From the NCBI GenBank assembly GCA_913057825.1, contig CAJXOW010000021.1:1-53496 (forward strand): 53,496 bases of DNA, read 5' to 3'. The notes beneath the pieces are model-generated. The model was not told the DNA's origin and ran no database searches. It was given only the letters and a program-made list of their open reading frames with translations. This DNA is from an uncultured Balneolaceae bacterium (GTDB lineage: Bacteria; Bacteroidota; Rhodothermia; Balneolales; Balneolaceae). The translations under genes were made by a program, and so were the position numbers. Numbering within the stretch: position 1 is the first letter of the stretch; each line of letters begins with the position of its first letter. Below are positions 17,519-25,843 of the stretch, in pieces.

Positions 17519-18277
17519 GTGGTAAAACTATTTATAGCAGACTTGGACGGTTGTATCAGTCATCCTTTTGAAAGTCCTGACTGGGAGGCTTTTTCGGGGG
17601 TTCGGGATTTGAACCGGCGGAGTTTTGAGGAGGACGGGATTCCTTATTTGACGCTTTGCAGCGGTCGTCCGCTGCCGTATGTGGAGGCGGTGGGACAGAT
17701 GCTGGATGTGCGTCTTCCCTTTATCTTCGAGAGCGGTGGTGGACTTTATGATATGCGAACCAACAAGCTGACATGGTCTAAGCATTACAATAATGAGATG
17801 CGTGAAAAAATTAAGCATATCAAGGGATGGGTCGGCCGTGAAGTTATCGACCGGTATGACGGCACGATTGCCGAATTCGCGAAAGAGACCGACGTGGGAT
17901 TGATCAATCCTGATGCGGATCTTATACGAGAAATGTATCAGAAGATCGACGACTATGTGAAGACCAACTTCGATGAGTTCGAGACCCATCACACGAATGT
18001 ATCGATCAACGTGATCATGAAGAAAAGCAACAAGGGCGCGGCGGTCGAGCAGCTGAGCCGCATGATTGATATTCCCCTGGAGCAAATAGCCTATATCGGA
18101 GATGGTACGAACGACATTCCCGCTTTAGAACGAGTCGGACATCCCTTTGCCCCCATAAACGCCCGCGAGGAAACAAAACAACACGCCGAAGTGGTCGATT
18201 TGGAAGCGACGGATGCGGTGTTGGACGTGTACCGGCGGATGGCTCACGCCTCGCTACGCTCGGGTGTTAATGATTAA
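17519..18277 (+). CDS. HAD-superfamily phosphatase, Cof/MPGP-like (type IIB cap)
   Basis: A 252-residue hydrolase. Motif I is IADLDGC with nucleophile Asp8 and acid Asp10, motif II the CSGRPLPY region, motif III Lys in KKSNKGAAVEQL, and motif IV GDGTNDIPAL. The insert between motifs II and III suits a type IIB cap, as in sugar phosphatases and mannosyl-3-phosphoglycerate phosphatase. A glycerate 2-kinase follows, so a glycerate-containing phosphate ester is an attractive but unproven substrate. The GTG at 17519 is the only start compatible with the N-terminal nucleophile motif. The final VND is encoded by the next heptamer arm. Confidence 0.82.
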   Translation: MVKLFIADLDGCISHPFESPDWEAFSGVRDLNRRSFEEDGIPYLTLCSGRPLPYVEAVGQMLDVRLPFIFESGGGLYDMRTNKLTWSKHYNNEMREKIKHIKGWVGREVIDRYDGTIAEFAKETDVGLINPDADLIREMYQKIDDYVKTNFDEFETHHTNVSINVIMKKSNKGAAVEQLSRMIDIPLEQIAYIGDGTNDIPALERVGHPFAPINAREETKQHAEVVDLEATDAVLDVYRRMAHASLRSGVND

Positions 18278-18609
18278 TGATGGATGATTTATGATTAATG
18301 ATTGTGGATTAGTGGTTAAACAGTTGAATTTAAGAGGTCTTTGAAAAACCGGGCGGCGGTTCCTTGCTCGTATACTTTTCTTCGGTTGGATACATTGAAC
18401 GGTTAGCCGCCCCTGTATACGATGAGTGTTATTACTGCCGGCTACCCAGAAAATTATTATGCTTCGGAACCGCCGCCCGGTTTTTCAAAGACCTCTTAAA
18501 GTACTTCAATTGAACTTACTTTAATTAAGTCACCAAGGGTCTAGATTGGCATCAGGATATGCACACCTGCAATTTCAATCATTAATCATAAATCATCCAT
18601 CATTAATCA
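18266..18609. repeat. GATNNAT heptamer element hosting a nested hairpin element
   Basis: Outer arms 18266-18303 and 18577-18609. The 273-bp interior contains the element 18329-18500; subtracting it leaves a core of about 101 bp, the usual size. The left arm encodes the last codons of the HAD gene, and ctcgctacgctcgg lies just outside it. Confidence 0.85.
18329..18500. repeat. Nested hairpin element, 35-bp perfect arms
   Basis: Arms 18329-18363 and 18466-18500 are perfectly complementary over 35 bp (aagaggtctttgaaaaaccg...). Compared with the element at 11523 there is one deletion, one insertion and one substitution in the arm, each mirrored in the partner arm. Loop tips are shared almost exactly. 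Confidence 0.92.
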
Positions 18610-18699
18610 CACGAGCCATACCAGGATTTTTTAACTTTAGACTTTTAAACTAATTTATCAGCAACACCTAAGTAAAAATGCATAAATCCCGCGAGTGAC

Positions 18700-20037
18700 A
18701 TGAAACAGTCGATTTATCGGAAGCAGGCGGAGGATTTGAAGGAGATTTTTGATCGTACGATGCAGGAGACGGCGCCGGACCGGTTGGTTCGGGATACGGT
18801 TAAGCCTTCGTCGGAGGGACTGTATATTAAGGACAATCATTATTCGCTGATGCCCGACCAGCATGTCTGGGTGTTCGGGACGGGAAAGGCTTCTGCCCGG
18901 ATGGCCCTTGCTCTCGAGGAGATTTTAGGGGATCAAATAAAAGACGGGATCGTCATTACTCCGCCGTCGACGACCACCGCTACCCAACGAATCCAACAGT
19001 TTGAGGGAGCACATCCGATACCGGACCGCACCAGTGAGTCGGCTACCTACGAGCTTTTAAATCTGACGAAAAAAATCCCGAAAGACGATATCGTTATTTA
19101 CTGTCTATCAGGCGGCACCTCTGCCCTGCTTTGTATGCCGGCCAAGGGACTGGAGCTTGAGGATTTACAGCAAACCCACCAATTGCTGATTCATTCCGGG
19201 GCTGATATCAAGGAAATCAATACCGTTCGCAAGCATATTTCCGGCATCAAAGGCGGACAACTGCTGCATCATCTTAAAGATACGCGATTGATCGACCTGG
19301 TGATATCGGACGTGCCCGGTGATACGCTTGAGGATATCGGAAGCGGTCCGACGACCCCCGATTCCACCACGTACCAGGAAGCCTTTCAGATATTGAAAAG
19401 GTATCGATTGTGGGAAGAGATCCCCCACCCGGTACGGACCCATATTGCAAAGGGCATGCATCATGATATCCCGGAAACGCCCAAGCCCCATTCCGATATA
19501 CTGGTCAAGCATCAGAGCCATATCATCGGTTCCGCTCGAAATGCCGCCGAAACAGCCGCGCGTTTTTGTGAAGAAATGGGATACCATGCCCGGGTGGAAT
19601 CCGAAGTTTTTACCGGGGATGTCGAGGAGGTCAGCCAACATGTTACCGGTCAATTAATCAACGTCCTCGAAGAAGACGACCCCGTCAGCAAACCTGCAGC
19701 TTTGATATTCTACGGGGAGAGCACGGTGGAAGTCACCGGCGACGGTCTCGGCGGACGAAACCAGGAGTTGGCCCTGCATGCCGTGCGTTTCCTTAAAGAC
19801 CGTCACCATATATCCCTGATGAGCGCGGGAACCGACGGAAGAGACGGTCCCACCGACGCAGCCGGCGCCCTGTGCAACGGACAGACGTTTGAAAAAGCCC
19901 AGGCCGAATCCTACGATCCCGATATATTTTTAAAAAACAATGACTCGTATCACTTTTTCGACGCGTTTGACTTATTGCTCAAAACCGGCCCGACGGGGAA
20001 CAATGTGATGGATCTGGTTGTAGGGTTGGTTGAGTGA
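18700..20037 (+). CDS. Glycerate 2-kinase, DUF4147/MOFRL family
   Basis: A 445-residue enzyme that phosphorylates D-glycerate to 2-phosphoglycerate, feeding lower glycolysis (the step next to phosphoglycerate mutase, whose gene also lies in this window). The N-terminal DUF4147 part shows VWVFGTGKASARMA, CLSGGTSALL and the NTVRKHISGIKGG block. The C-terminal MOFRL domain shows FYGESTVEVTGDGLGGRNQELAL and SAGTDGRDGPTDAAGAL. The length fits the family. The ATG at 18700 is favoured because the N-terminus aligns with family starts. The upstream HAD phosphatase may supply glycerate. The TGA stop lies inside a heptamer arm. Confidence 0.93.
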   Translation: MKQSIYRKQAEDLKEIFDRTMQETAPDRLVRDTVKPSSEGLYIKDNHYSLMPDQHVWVFGTGKASARMALALEEILGDQIKDGIVITPPSTTTATQRIQQFEGAHPIPDRTSESATYELLNLTKKIPKDDIVIYCLSGGTSALLCMPAKGLELEDLQQTHQLLIHSGADIKEINTVRKHISGIKGGQLLHHLKDTRLIDLVISDVPGDTLEDIGSGPTTPDSTTYQEAFQILKRYRLWEEIPHPVRTHIAKGMHHDIPETPKPHSDILVKHQSHIIGSARNAAETAARFCEEMGYHARVESEVFTGDVEEVSQHVTGQLINVLEEDDPVSKPAALIFYGESTVEVTGDGLGGRNQELALHAVRFLKDRHHISLMSAGTDGRDGPTDAAGALCNGQTFEKAQAESYDPDIFLKNNDSYHFFDAFDLLLKTGPTGNNVMDLVVGLVE

Positions 20038-20211
20038 TTAGTGATTTATGATGGATGATTTATGATTGCAGTTTTTTGCTTGAATTATGTTATTTTAACC
20101 TTATTAATTACACCTGTCATATTACTTTTTCCTTACTTTAATCGGACCTGATGCATTAATACCCGTAATTTTCTCATAATCAATAATCATTAATTATAAA
20201 TCATTAATCAC
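20033..20211. repeat. Inverted heptamer-armed element, GATNNAT type
   Basis: Left arm 20033-20067 (includes the kinase stop) and right arm 20178-20211, which ends five bases before the next GTG. Core 110 bp. Confidence 0.84.
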
Positions 20212-20216
20212 GTAAA

Positions 20217-21230
20217 GTGACCTGGCATAACGTAGATTATTTGTGGCTTTTGTTGTTGATTCCGCTGCTTGTTGGATTCTTGTGGTGGTGGGGGCGGCGT
20301 TTGCGTATGAGGCGTCGAAAATATTTTGATGATACTTTGTTTGAATCGCTCCGCCGTAACTACTGGCAGCTCGGGGCGCGGATCAAGCAGGTTGCTCTGT
20401 ACACAGGACTGGCCTTTTTAATTCTTGGGTTGGCCGGGCCCAAGATCGGGACCGAAGTACGAGAAGTGAAGCGGAAGGGAGTCGACCTGATGGTAGCGCT
20501 GGATTTATCAGACAGTATGAACGCGGAGGATGTCAGCCCCAGTCGACTCGATAAAGCCAAATACGAAGTACAGCGTTTGCTGCGACAATTGAAGGGGGAT
20601 CGCATCGGGCTTATCATCTTCACCGGGGAAGCATTCCTTCAAAGTCCGATGACCCTCGATTATTCCGCTCTCCGGATGTTCCTGGACATTGCCCATACCG
20701 ATCAGATGCCCTCCTCGAGCACCGACTTCTCAGCGGCGATGAACACCGCGCTGGAATCGTTCAAAACTGAAAAAATTCAAAAATCGAACGCCGCCAAGGT
20801 TCTGCTGGTTATCTCCGACGGCGAACATCACGGCGGTTCCTATAAAGAAGAATTAAATTCGCTGGTCGAAAACAATATTTCGGTTTATACGATCGGGATC
20901 GGCACCGTCGACGGGGCCCGGATTCCCATGTATAACGACCAGGGACAACTACGCGGCTATAAACGCGATCAACAGGGCGGTATCGTACGCACTCAACTGA
21001 AGTCCCAAACCCTTCGCGACATCGCCCGTCGGGGAAACGGCGATTATTATGAAATTACCGGGGGCGGGAGCGGAATCTCCCCTTTCCTGGGACGTATAAA
21101 CGAATTGCAAAAAGGTGAATTCGCCAGCCAGAAATATGCGGACTACAAAAATCAGTACCAGTGGTTGGTCGGGATTGGATTACTTTTTGTGCTGGCGTGG
21201 TTTGTGGTACCCGGGAGCAAACGCGGCTAA
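20217..21230 (+). CDS. VWA-domain membrane protein, BatA/BatB type
   Basis: A 337-residue protein with a GTG start. Membrane helices lie at about 7-25 and 58-75, with a basic RRLRMRRRK loop between them. The von Willebrand A domain has MIDAS residues DLSDS at 96-100, a later Thr in the SSTDF stretch and Asp in ISDGEHH. A C-terminal helix (WLVGIGLLFVLAWFVV) closes it. This is the topology of aerotolerance-operon Bat proteins, which work with MoxR ATPases and DUF58 proteins in envelope assembly or stress; those partners are not in the window. The DUF4175-like protein upstream is the likely functional neighbour. Confidence 0.9.
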   Translation: MTWHNVDYLWLLLLIPLLVGFLWWWGRRLRMRRRKYFDDTLFESLRRNYWQLGARIKQVALYTGLAFLILGLAGPKIGTEVREVKRKGVDLMVALDLSDSMNAEDVSPSRLDKAKYEVQRLLRQLKGDRIGLIIFTGEAFLQSPMTLDYSALRMFLDIAHTDQMPSSSTDFSAAMNTALESFKTEKIQKSNAAKVLLVISDGEHHGGSYKEELNSLVENNISVYTIGIGTVDGARIPMYNDQGQLRGYKRDQQGGIVRTQLKSQTLRDIARRGNGDYYEITGGGSGISPFLGRINELQKGEFASQKYADYKNQYQWLVGIGLLFVLAWFVVPGSKRG

Positions 21231-21250
21231 AACCTCGCTTCGCCCGGTTT

Positions 21251-21466
21251 TTGATTGATGATTTATGATGGATGATTAATGATTTTGATCGTGCCGGAAT
21301 TATAGACATATACTCATAAATTTTGCCGCAGAGTTTAATAACGAATTAACCAGCAGATTTGGATAATACCGTTTACCGATCAGCCCCACCTTTTCTTTCT
21401 CTCAATCATTAATCATCCATCATTAATTATTGATTATCCATCATTAATTATTGATTATTGATTATT
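21251..21466. repeat. Inverted heptamer-armed element with an extended right arm
   Basis: The left arm 21251-21286 has about 5 heptamers. The right arm 21403-21466 is 64 bp, about 9 heptamers. Core 116 bp. The right arm contains the stop codon of the sorting-domain protein on the minus strand; cctcgcttcgcccgg lies just outside the left arm. Confidence 0.84.
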
Positions 21467-23999
21467 TAAGCAGCATCATTTTGCCGGTGTAGCTTTTTGA
21501 GTCGGTTTTCAGGATGTACATGTAGATGCCGCTTGAGAAGTTGGCGGCGTTCCACTGATAGGAATAATGTCCGGCACGTTGGTACCGGCTGCTGACCAGT
21601 GTAGCGACTCGTTTACCCAGCAAGGTATAGATGTGCAGGGAAACGTTGGACGGTTCGGCCAGCTGGTAGCGCAGCTGCGTGGTTGGGTTGAAGGGATTGG
21701 GGTAATTCGGGGCGAGCCGCGTTCTTTCTGGCACTTCGGCTGCTTTCGGCTCTTCGGCTGCGTCCGTCGCAGTCGAGGTCGCCAGGTGGATATCCCTGAG
21801 CGCAACGGAAGGCTGATCGGGACGGACAATTTCCACTTTGCCGGTTGTAATGGTCACTGGCGCCTCCCAATCCGATGTTGCCTTTACGCGAAAACGCATC
21901 AGCCGCCCGGCGCGCTCGGGCTTGGTCCACCCTTTATGCACCCATGCCCCCGACCAGGCAGCCCGGCTTTCGCGTCCGAAGCTTAAGAGCCGGTCATTTT
22001 GGCTCCACCCGTAAAGCCAGTCGCTGGCATCGAAGACCGGCTCCAGGCTGACCGACGAGGCGTCGAACGATTTATGGGAGGACTTCCAGCGCATTTCGGC
22101 CGACAGGCCGCTCAGGCGGACGGGTTTATCGGAATGGATCGCGATGTAGCGCTCCTCGCCCGTTCTTAAAGCCGGGAGGCGAATTTCGGCGGAAGCGGCT
22201 TGCGTAGCGCTGCTTGCTACTTGCTGCCACGACTGACCAAAGTTGAGTCCAATGGCTTCCAGGTCAGAGTGGTTAACATAGCCGCTGCCATCGGTATCGG
22301 CAAACGTGGCTTCAAAGGGGAACCAGCCCACCGATTCCAACCCGGACCAGCTTATGTTGCGCAGTATCCGATTCGGTCCCTGCAATCCCCACCAGGTTCC
22401 GAGCGGCAAGACATCCGACACCGAAACGAGTCCGTCGTTATTGGCATCGCCCGGCCACACGGTCGGTTTTTTGGGATTCAACGCCGTGCCGGTAATACGG
22501 ATATCATCCATGCGTACCTTGCCCTGTGTTGAAATATCGGTTGTACCGTCTACCCGCGTATCCCCGAGGCGTTTCCAGCGGACATAAACGGAGTCAAGAT
22601 CGTTAACCGCAACCGGAAGCAACACTTCCGAAAGCTGTCCCAATCCCCAGTCGTCGCCCACCTGGATCGATCCCCCCGACACATCGGTCCATACCGAGTC
22701 GTCCAGGCTGTACTGCAGCTGAAAATCACGAGCCGAGCTGCTGGTGCCTTTGAAGTCGGACGAGATACGAATCTCCTGAAAGCCCTTGGTAGAAAGACGG
22801 GTATACATGTACTTCACACTATCCTCCCCCTGCTCGGCATGCCAGTTCTCGGTCGCCATCGTAAATCCGCGGCCTCGCTCGTCATATCCCTCGATGCGGG
22901 AACCGGCGAAAAGAAGCTCCGAAAAGCGATTGACGGCTAGGGCCTGGTCAGCAACCGGGTCGCGATCGTCAAAATCCCAGCGAGCCAGCACATGTTGATA
23001 CGGCGGACGTTCCTGCACGACAAGCTGTCCCGAAGATGCAGTATCCGCCTGCCAGAAACGACCGGTGTCGGCCGCGAATCCACCATACCGGTACGTCTCC
23101 TGATTCAACTGCACGCGGGAAGCGACATGCCAGATCCCCACCTCCAGTGCCGGACCAAACTGCACCGCAAATTGCTTTGCTCCTGAAACCGTCTGCTTAA
23201 CCGGTTGTGCCCGGACCCACTGTTGTTCGGACCACGTCGACGGATCTGTATCGGTCGCATTCAGTCCCAGCCAAACCCGGAGGCTGTCGGACGGTGAACT
23301 GACGTCGGTCACCTCGTGAGCGTATGCATACGCCTGCAGGTTGATTGACTGTGCCTCATGAATGGTATCCGCTTTGTTGGAAAGTCCTGCTCCCGTAATG
23401 CGAGGTTTTACTTGTACATCCAGGGCAGGCGGATCCTGGGTGGGAATAACGTGCCCGGTCGAATCTTTAAGGGCTGTGTTCAGAAACTGGATCGAAGTGA
23501 TGCCCGCATCCGCTGCGGCCTTCACCGAAAAGCGAACCCGCATCAGCTTACCCGGTCCGGACGCCGATCCCGAAGTACGGGAAGCGCTAACCCCGATCGT
23601 ATTGTAACTGAGCATATCCCCTATTGAAATACCCTCCGAGCTCCCCAACAAGCTGCCGGAATGGGCGCTTTCAAACACCAGGGTCGCCGGTTCGATCTTG
23701 ATTTCAGATTCGAAATAGTAGGCGGCCGCCGCGCTGTCGAGGTGAACCGAAACCTCAAATTGCTGTCCCTGTCCGACGACGGACTGATCCGGCACAAGCG
23801 ACAAGGCGGCCCCGGAAGTTTGCGCCCGGACTACGTGATGGGACATAAGAAACACCATCGCAAAAATAAACGCATACCAGGCGGCCCGGAGAAAAAGTGA
23901 TTGTTCCGCACGGTCCAGCAGGCGTTCCACCCGGTTTGTGAAACCGCCCTTTGCAGCCGGCGTGCTTGATGAATGAATTGAATCGTTGGTAAAGTACAT
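21462..23999 (-). CDS. Secreted dockerin/cohesin-like protein with type A sorting domain
   Basis: An 845-residue exported protein with an N-terminal hydrophobic segment (about 34-58). A cohesin-like beta module (SLVPDQSVVGQGQQFEVSVHL...) comes first, with Ig-like and carbohydrate-binding-like regions in the middle. A Ca-binding dockerin-type segment follows (GDANNDGLVSVSDVLPLG ... FADTDGSGYVNHSDLEAIG). The last ~85 residues carry NYPNPFNP, LLGKRVATLV, SGIYMYILKT and KMMLLK, the signal by which T9SS-type systems export and anchor cargo. Function beyond surface display is unknown. The stop codon lies in a heptamer arm. Confidence 0.85.
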   Translation of the reverse strand: MYFTNDSIHSSSTPAAKGGFTNRVERLLDRAEQSLFLRAAWYAFIFAMVFLMSHHVVRAQTSGAALSLVPDQSVVGQGQQFEVSVHLDSAAAAYYFESEIKIEPATLVFESAHSGSLLGSSEGISIGDMLSYNTIGVSASRTSGSASGPGKLMRVRFSVKAAADAGITSIQFLNTALKDSTGHVIPTQDPPALDVQVKPRITGAGLSNKADTIHEAQSINLQAYAYAHEVTDVSSPSDSLRVWLGLNATDTDPSTWSEQQWVRAQPVKQTVSGAKQFAVQFGPALEVGIWHVASRVQLNQETYRYGGFAADTGRFWQADTASSGQLVVQERPPYQHVLARWDFDDRDPVADQALAVNRFSELLFAGSRIEGYDERGRGFTMATENWHAEQGEDSVKYMYTRLSTKGFQEIRISSDFKGTSSSARDFQLQYSLDDSVWTDVSGGSIQVGDDWGLGQLSEVLLPVAVNDLDSVYVRWKRLGDTRVDGTTDISTQGKVRMDDIRITGTALNPKKPTVWPGDANNDGLVSVSDVLPLGTWWGLQGPNRILRNISWSGLESVGWFPFEATFADTDGSGYVNHSDLEAIGLNFGQSWQQVASSATQAASAEIRLPALRTGEERYIAIHSDKPVRLSGLSAEMRWKSSHKSFDASSVSLEPVFDASDWLYGWSQNDRLLSFGRESRAAWSGAWVHKGWTKPERAGRLMRFRVKATSDWEAPVTITTGKVEIVRPDQPSVALRDIHLATSTATDAAEEPKAAEVPERTRLAPNYPNPFNPTTQLRYQLAEPSNVSLHIYTLLGKRVATLVSSRYQRAGHYSYQWNAANFSSGIYMYILKTDSKSYTGKMMLLK

Positions 24000-24077
24000 A
24001 GGTCTCCCTTTTAGAGGTTGATGATCTGTTAGTCACCTCTATAGATCAGTTGGGAGACGGTTCCTTACACTTTTTTA

Positions 24078-24279
24078 ATTAATAGTTTGTGATTTATGAT
24101 TAATGATTTATGATTAATGATTATATGTGAGTGGTCCTTCAGGTCGGTTCTTTGAATTATCCATGGTCCAATGGTTAATTCTTTATTGCAATTACCAACC
24201 TGGATTGCATACTCACCATTGCCTAAAAAACCGGCACAATCACCAATCATAAATTATTAATCATAAATCATTAATCATT
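24078..24279. repeat. Inverted heptamer-armed element, GATNNAT type
   Basis: Left arm 24078-24123 (about 6 heptamers), right arm 24239-24279, core 115 bp. It lies between two minus-strand genes. Confidence 0.85.
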
Positions 24280-24294
24280 ATGGCGAGGAAAACG

Positions 24295-25506
24295 TCAGTT
24301 GCCTTTAACCGGTTCCCGGGTGTATTGGAAGAGCCAGGCTTCACTGTTGAGGGCTCTGTATTTGTTTTTCAGGAGGTTGTTGGCTTCGGTTCGGGACATG
24401 CCGTGGGTAAAGGCAACGCGGTACCATTTACTCTGTTGGGCTTTCGGAGGCAGAATACGTGCATCCTGGTGTCCCTGTTCTTTAAGCTGCCGCAGATGGT
24501 TCATGGCGCGATTCATCGTGAGATACGATCCGGTAACGATATAATAGTTACCCGTCGCACGCATCATCTTCTGCTTTTCTTCCTCTTTCTTTTTGAGCTC
24601 CTTGAGACTAGCCTCCACCGAATCGATCATTCGCGGCAGATCGCGCTGTTTCATCTGTTTAATCTGCTGCCGGTTATCGGCGATAGCCGTTTTATTCTCT
24701 TCGGCCTGCTTATCCTGCTCGTTGATGCTCTTTTCGTTCTGCGCCGTCTTTCGTTTCAGCTGATCGATTTCCTGAGCCAACGGTTTCACGGCCTCATCGA
24801 TGGAAGGCTCCTTCCTCCACATCGCATGCCGCTGCTTGTTAGAACCGAATTTGATGGTAAAACCCGCCATGGCAGTCATGAAGCGGTCGTTGCCGGATTG
24901 GTTAACCCGATCACCAGTCCTGGAATTTACAAAATCATACCCATCCATTGAAGCCGAGGTCGTAAAGTTCTCCTCAACCTGCAACAGGAAGTCGAGTCGT
25001 GGTGAAAGCCGCACCCGAAACGACGATCCCACACTCAGATTGGAAGTGAAATCATCATTGGGCGAGCCGGCATAACGATTTCCGGTCCCCCGCGGATTTT
25101 CCAGGCTGACGGTGACATCATTTTTCAATATACCTATACCGCCAAACAGCGCCAGATTCACGGTTGAGCTTCGAACGATCGAAAACTCCGGCTGCAGGGA
25201 GAAACGAACAAATTGATTTTCGTAATTCTGTCCGAACCAGTTCTCCCCGGTCCCTTCCAGCATACCGCCGGCAAAACTTCCGCGGATGGCAAACTGGGGA
25301 TTGGCGGCGTAGCGGATGTTAAAGGCGGCGGTGGGGGTCAGAAATTCACTTCCCACTGTAAACTGGGTATAGGGGATGCCCCCCATCAGATCGATACTCC
25401 AGTTGCGCTGCATGGATTGACTTTGAGCGAACGATTGAGTCGTGAACAGTAATGCGAGTACAAGGCTCGCCGTGGTTAACCGTCTCTTAATATTTGATGA
25501 TTTCAT
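24295..25506 (-). CDS. Outer-membrane beta-barrel protein with coiled coil and SPOR domain
   Basis: 403 residues. The signal peptide ends at SFAQ. An 8-stranded-barrel-like region of about 200 residues (WSIDLMGGIPYTQFTVG, FAIRGSFAGGML, PRLDFLLQVEENF) is followed by a charged coiled coil (about 225-310, KRKTAQNEKSINEQDKQAEENK). A C-terminal SPOR domain (YYIVTGSYLTMNRAMNHLRQ) binds denuded peptidoglycan. The layout would tether the outer membrane to the cell wall. The neighbours are two sorting-domain proteins on the same strand, each separated by a repeat or terminator, so co-transcription is unlikely. Confidence 0.83.
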   Translation of the reverse strand: MKSSNIKRRLTTASLVLALLFTTQSFAQSQSMQRNWSIDLMGGIPYTQFTVGSEFLTPTAAFNIRYAANPQFAIRGSFAGGMLEGTGENWFGQNYENQFVRFSLQPEFSIVRSSTVNLALFGGIGILKNDVTVSLENPRGTGNRYAGSPNDDFTSNLSVGSSFRVRLSPRLDFLLQVEENFTTSASMDGYDFVNSRTGDRVNQSGNDRFMTAMAGFTIKFGSNKQRHAMWRKEPSIDEAVKPLAQEIDQLKRKTAQNEKSINEQDKQAEENKTAIADNRQQIKQMKQRDLPRMIDSVEASLKELKKKEEEKQKMMRATGNYYIVTGSYLTMNRAMNHLRQLKEQGHQDARILPPKAQQSKWYRVAFTHGMSRTEANNLLKNKYRALNSEAWLFQYTREPVKGN

Positions 25507-25709
25507 AAGGTCTCCTGCATTTTTTGAATGTGTGTGATGCTTCGAATTTCAAGGCTCCTCAACCCGTAAGCTCCTGCATTAAAACCGTTTAGGCTCAATT
25601 TAACATAAATAGCCGGTCTTATTTAACTAAAGTACACAAAAAATCATTTCCAGCGGATATTTTCACCCATTTGTTAGATAACATTAACGTTGATAATGAA
25701 CAGTTGTCT

Positions 25710-25730
25710 GGGACAGGCATCCAAAGGGGG
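25710..25730. repeat. GGACAGGCATCC repeat, copy 1
   Basis: Word gggacaggcatccaaagggg, also found at 29491 and 30351 with one substitution at most. Intergenic. The rest of 25507-25843 holds only the terminator at 25777. Confidence 0.7.
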
Positions 25731-25776
25731 AAATTCTTTAGGTTTGACGAGTGGGAAGGGTATTCGTTACAAAAAA

Positions 25777-25808
25777 AATCCAGCGGGGAATTAGTTCCCG
25801 CTGGATTC
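25777..25808 (-). terminator. Terminator of the large metalloprotease-like gene
   Basis: Stem tccagcggggaa / ttcccgctgga. On the minus strand it is followed by an eight-base T run, just after the stop of the gene ending at 25844. Confidence 0.88.
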
Positions 25809-25843
25809 GGTCTTTTAATGGGTGGTAAATTAACCTTTTGAAG

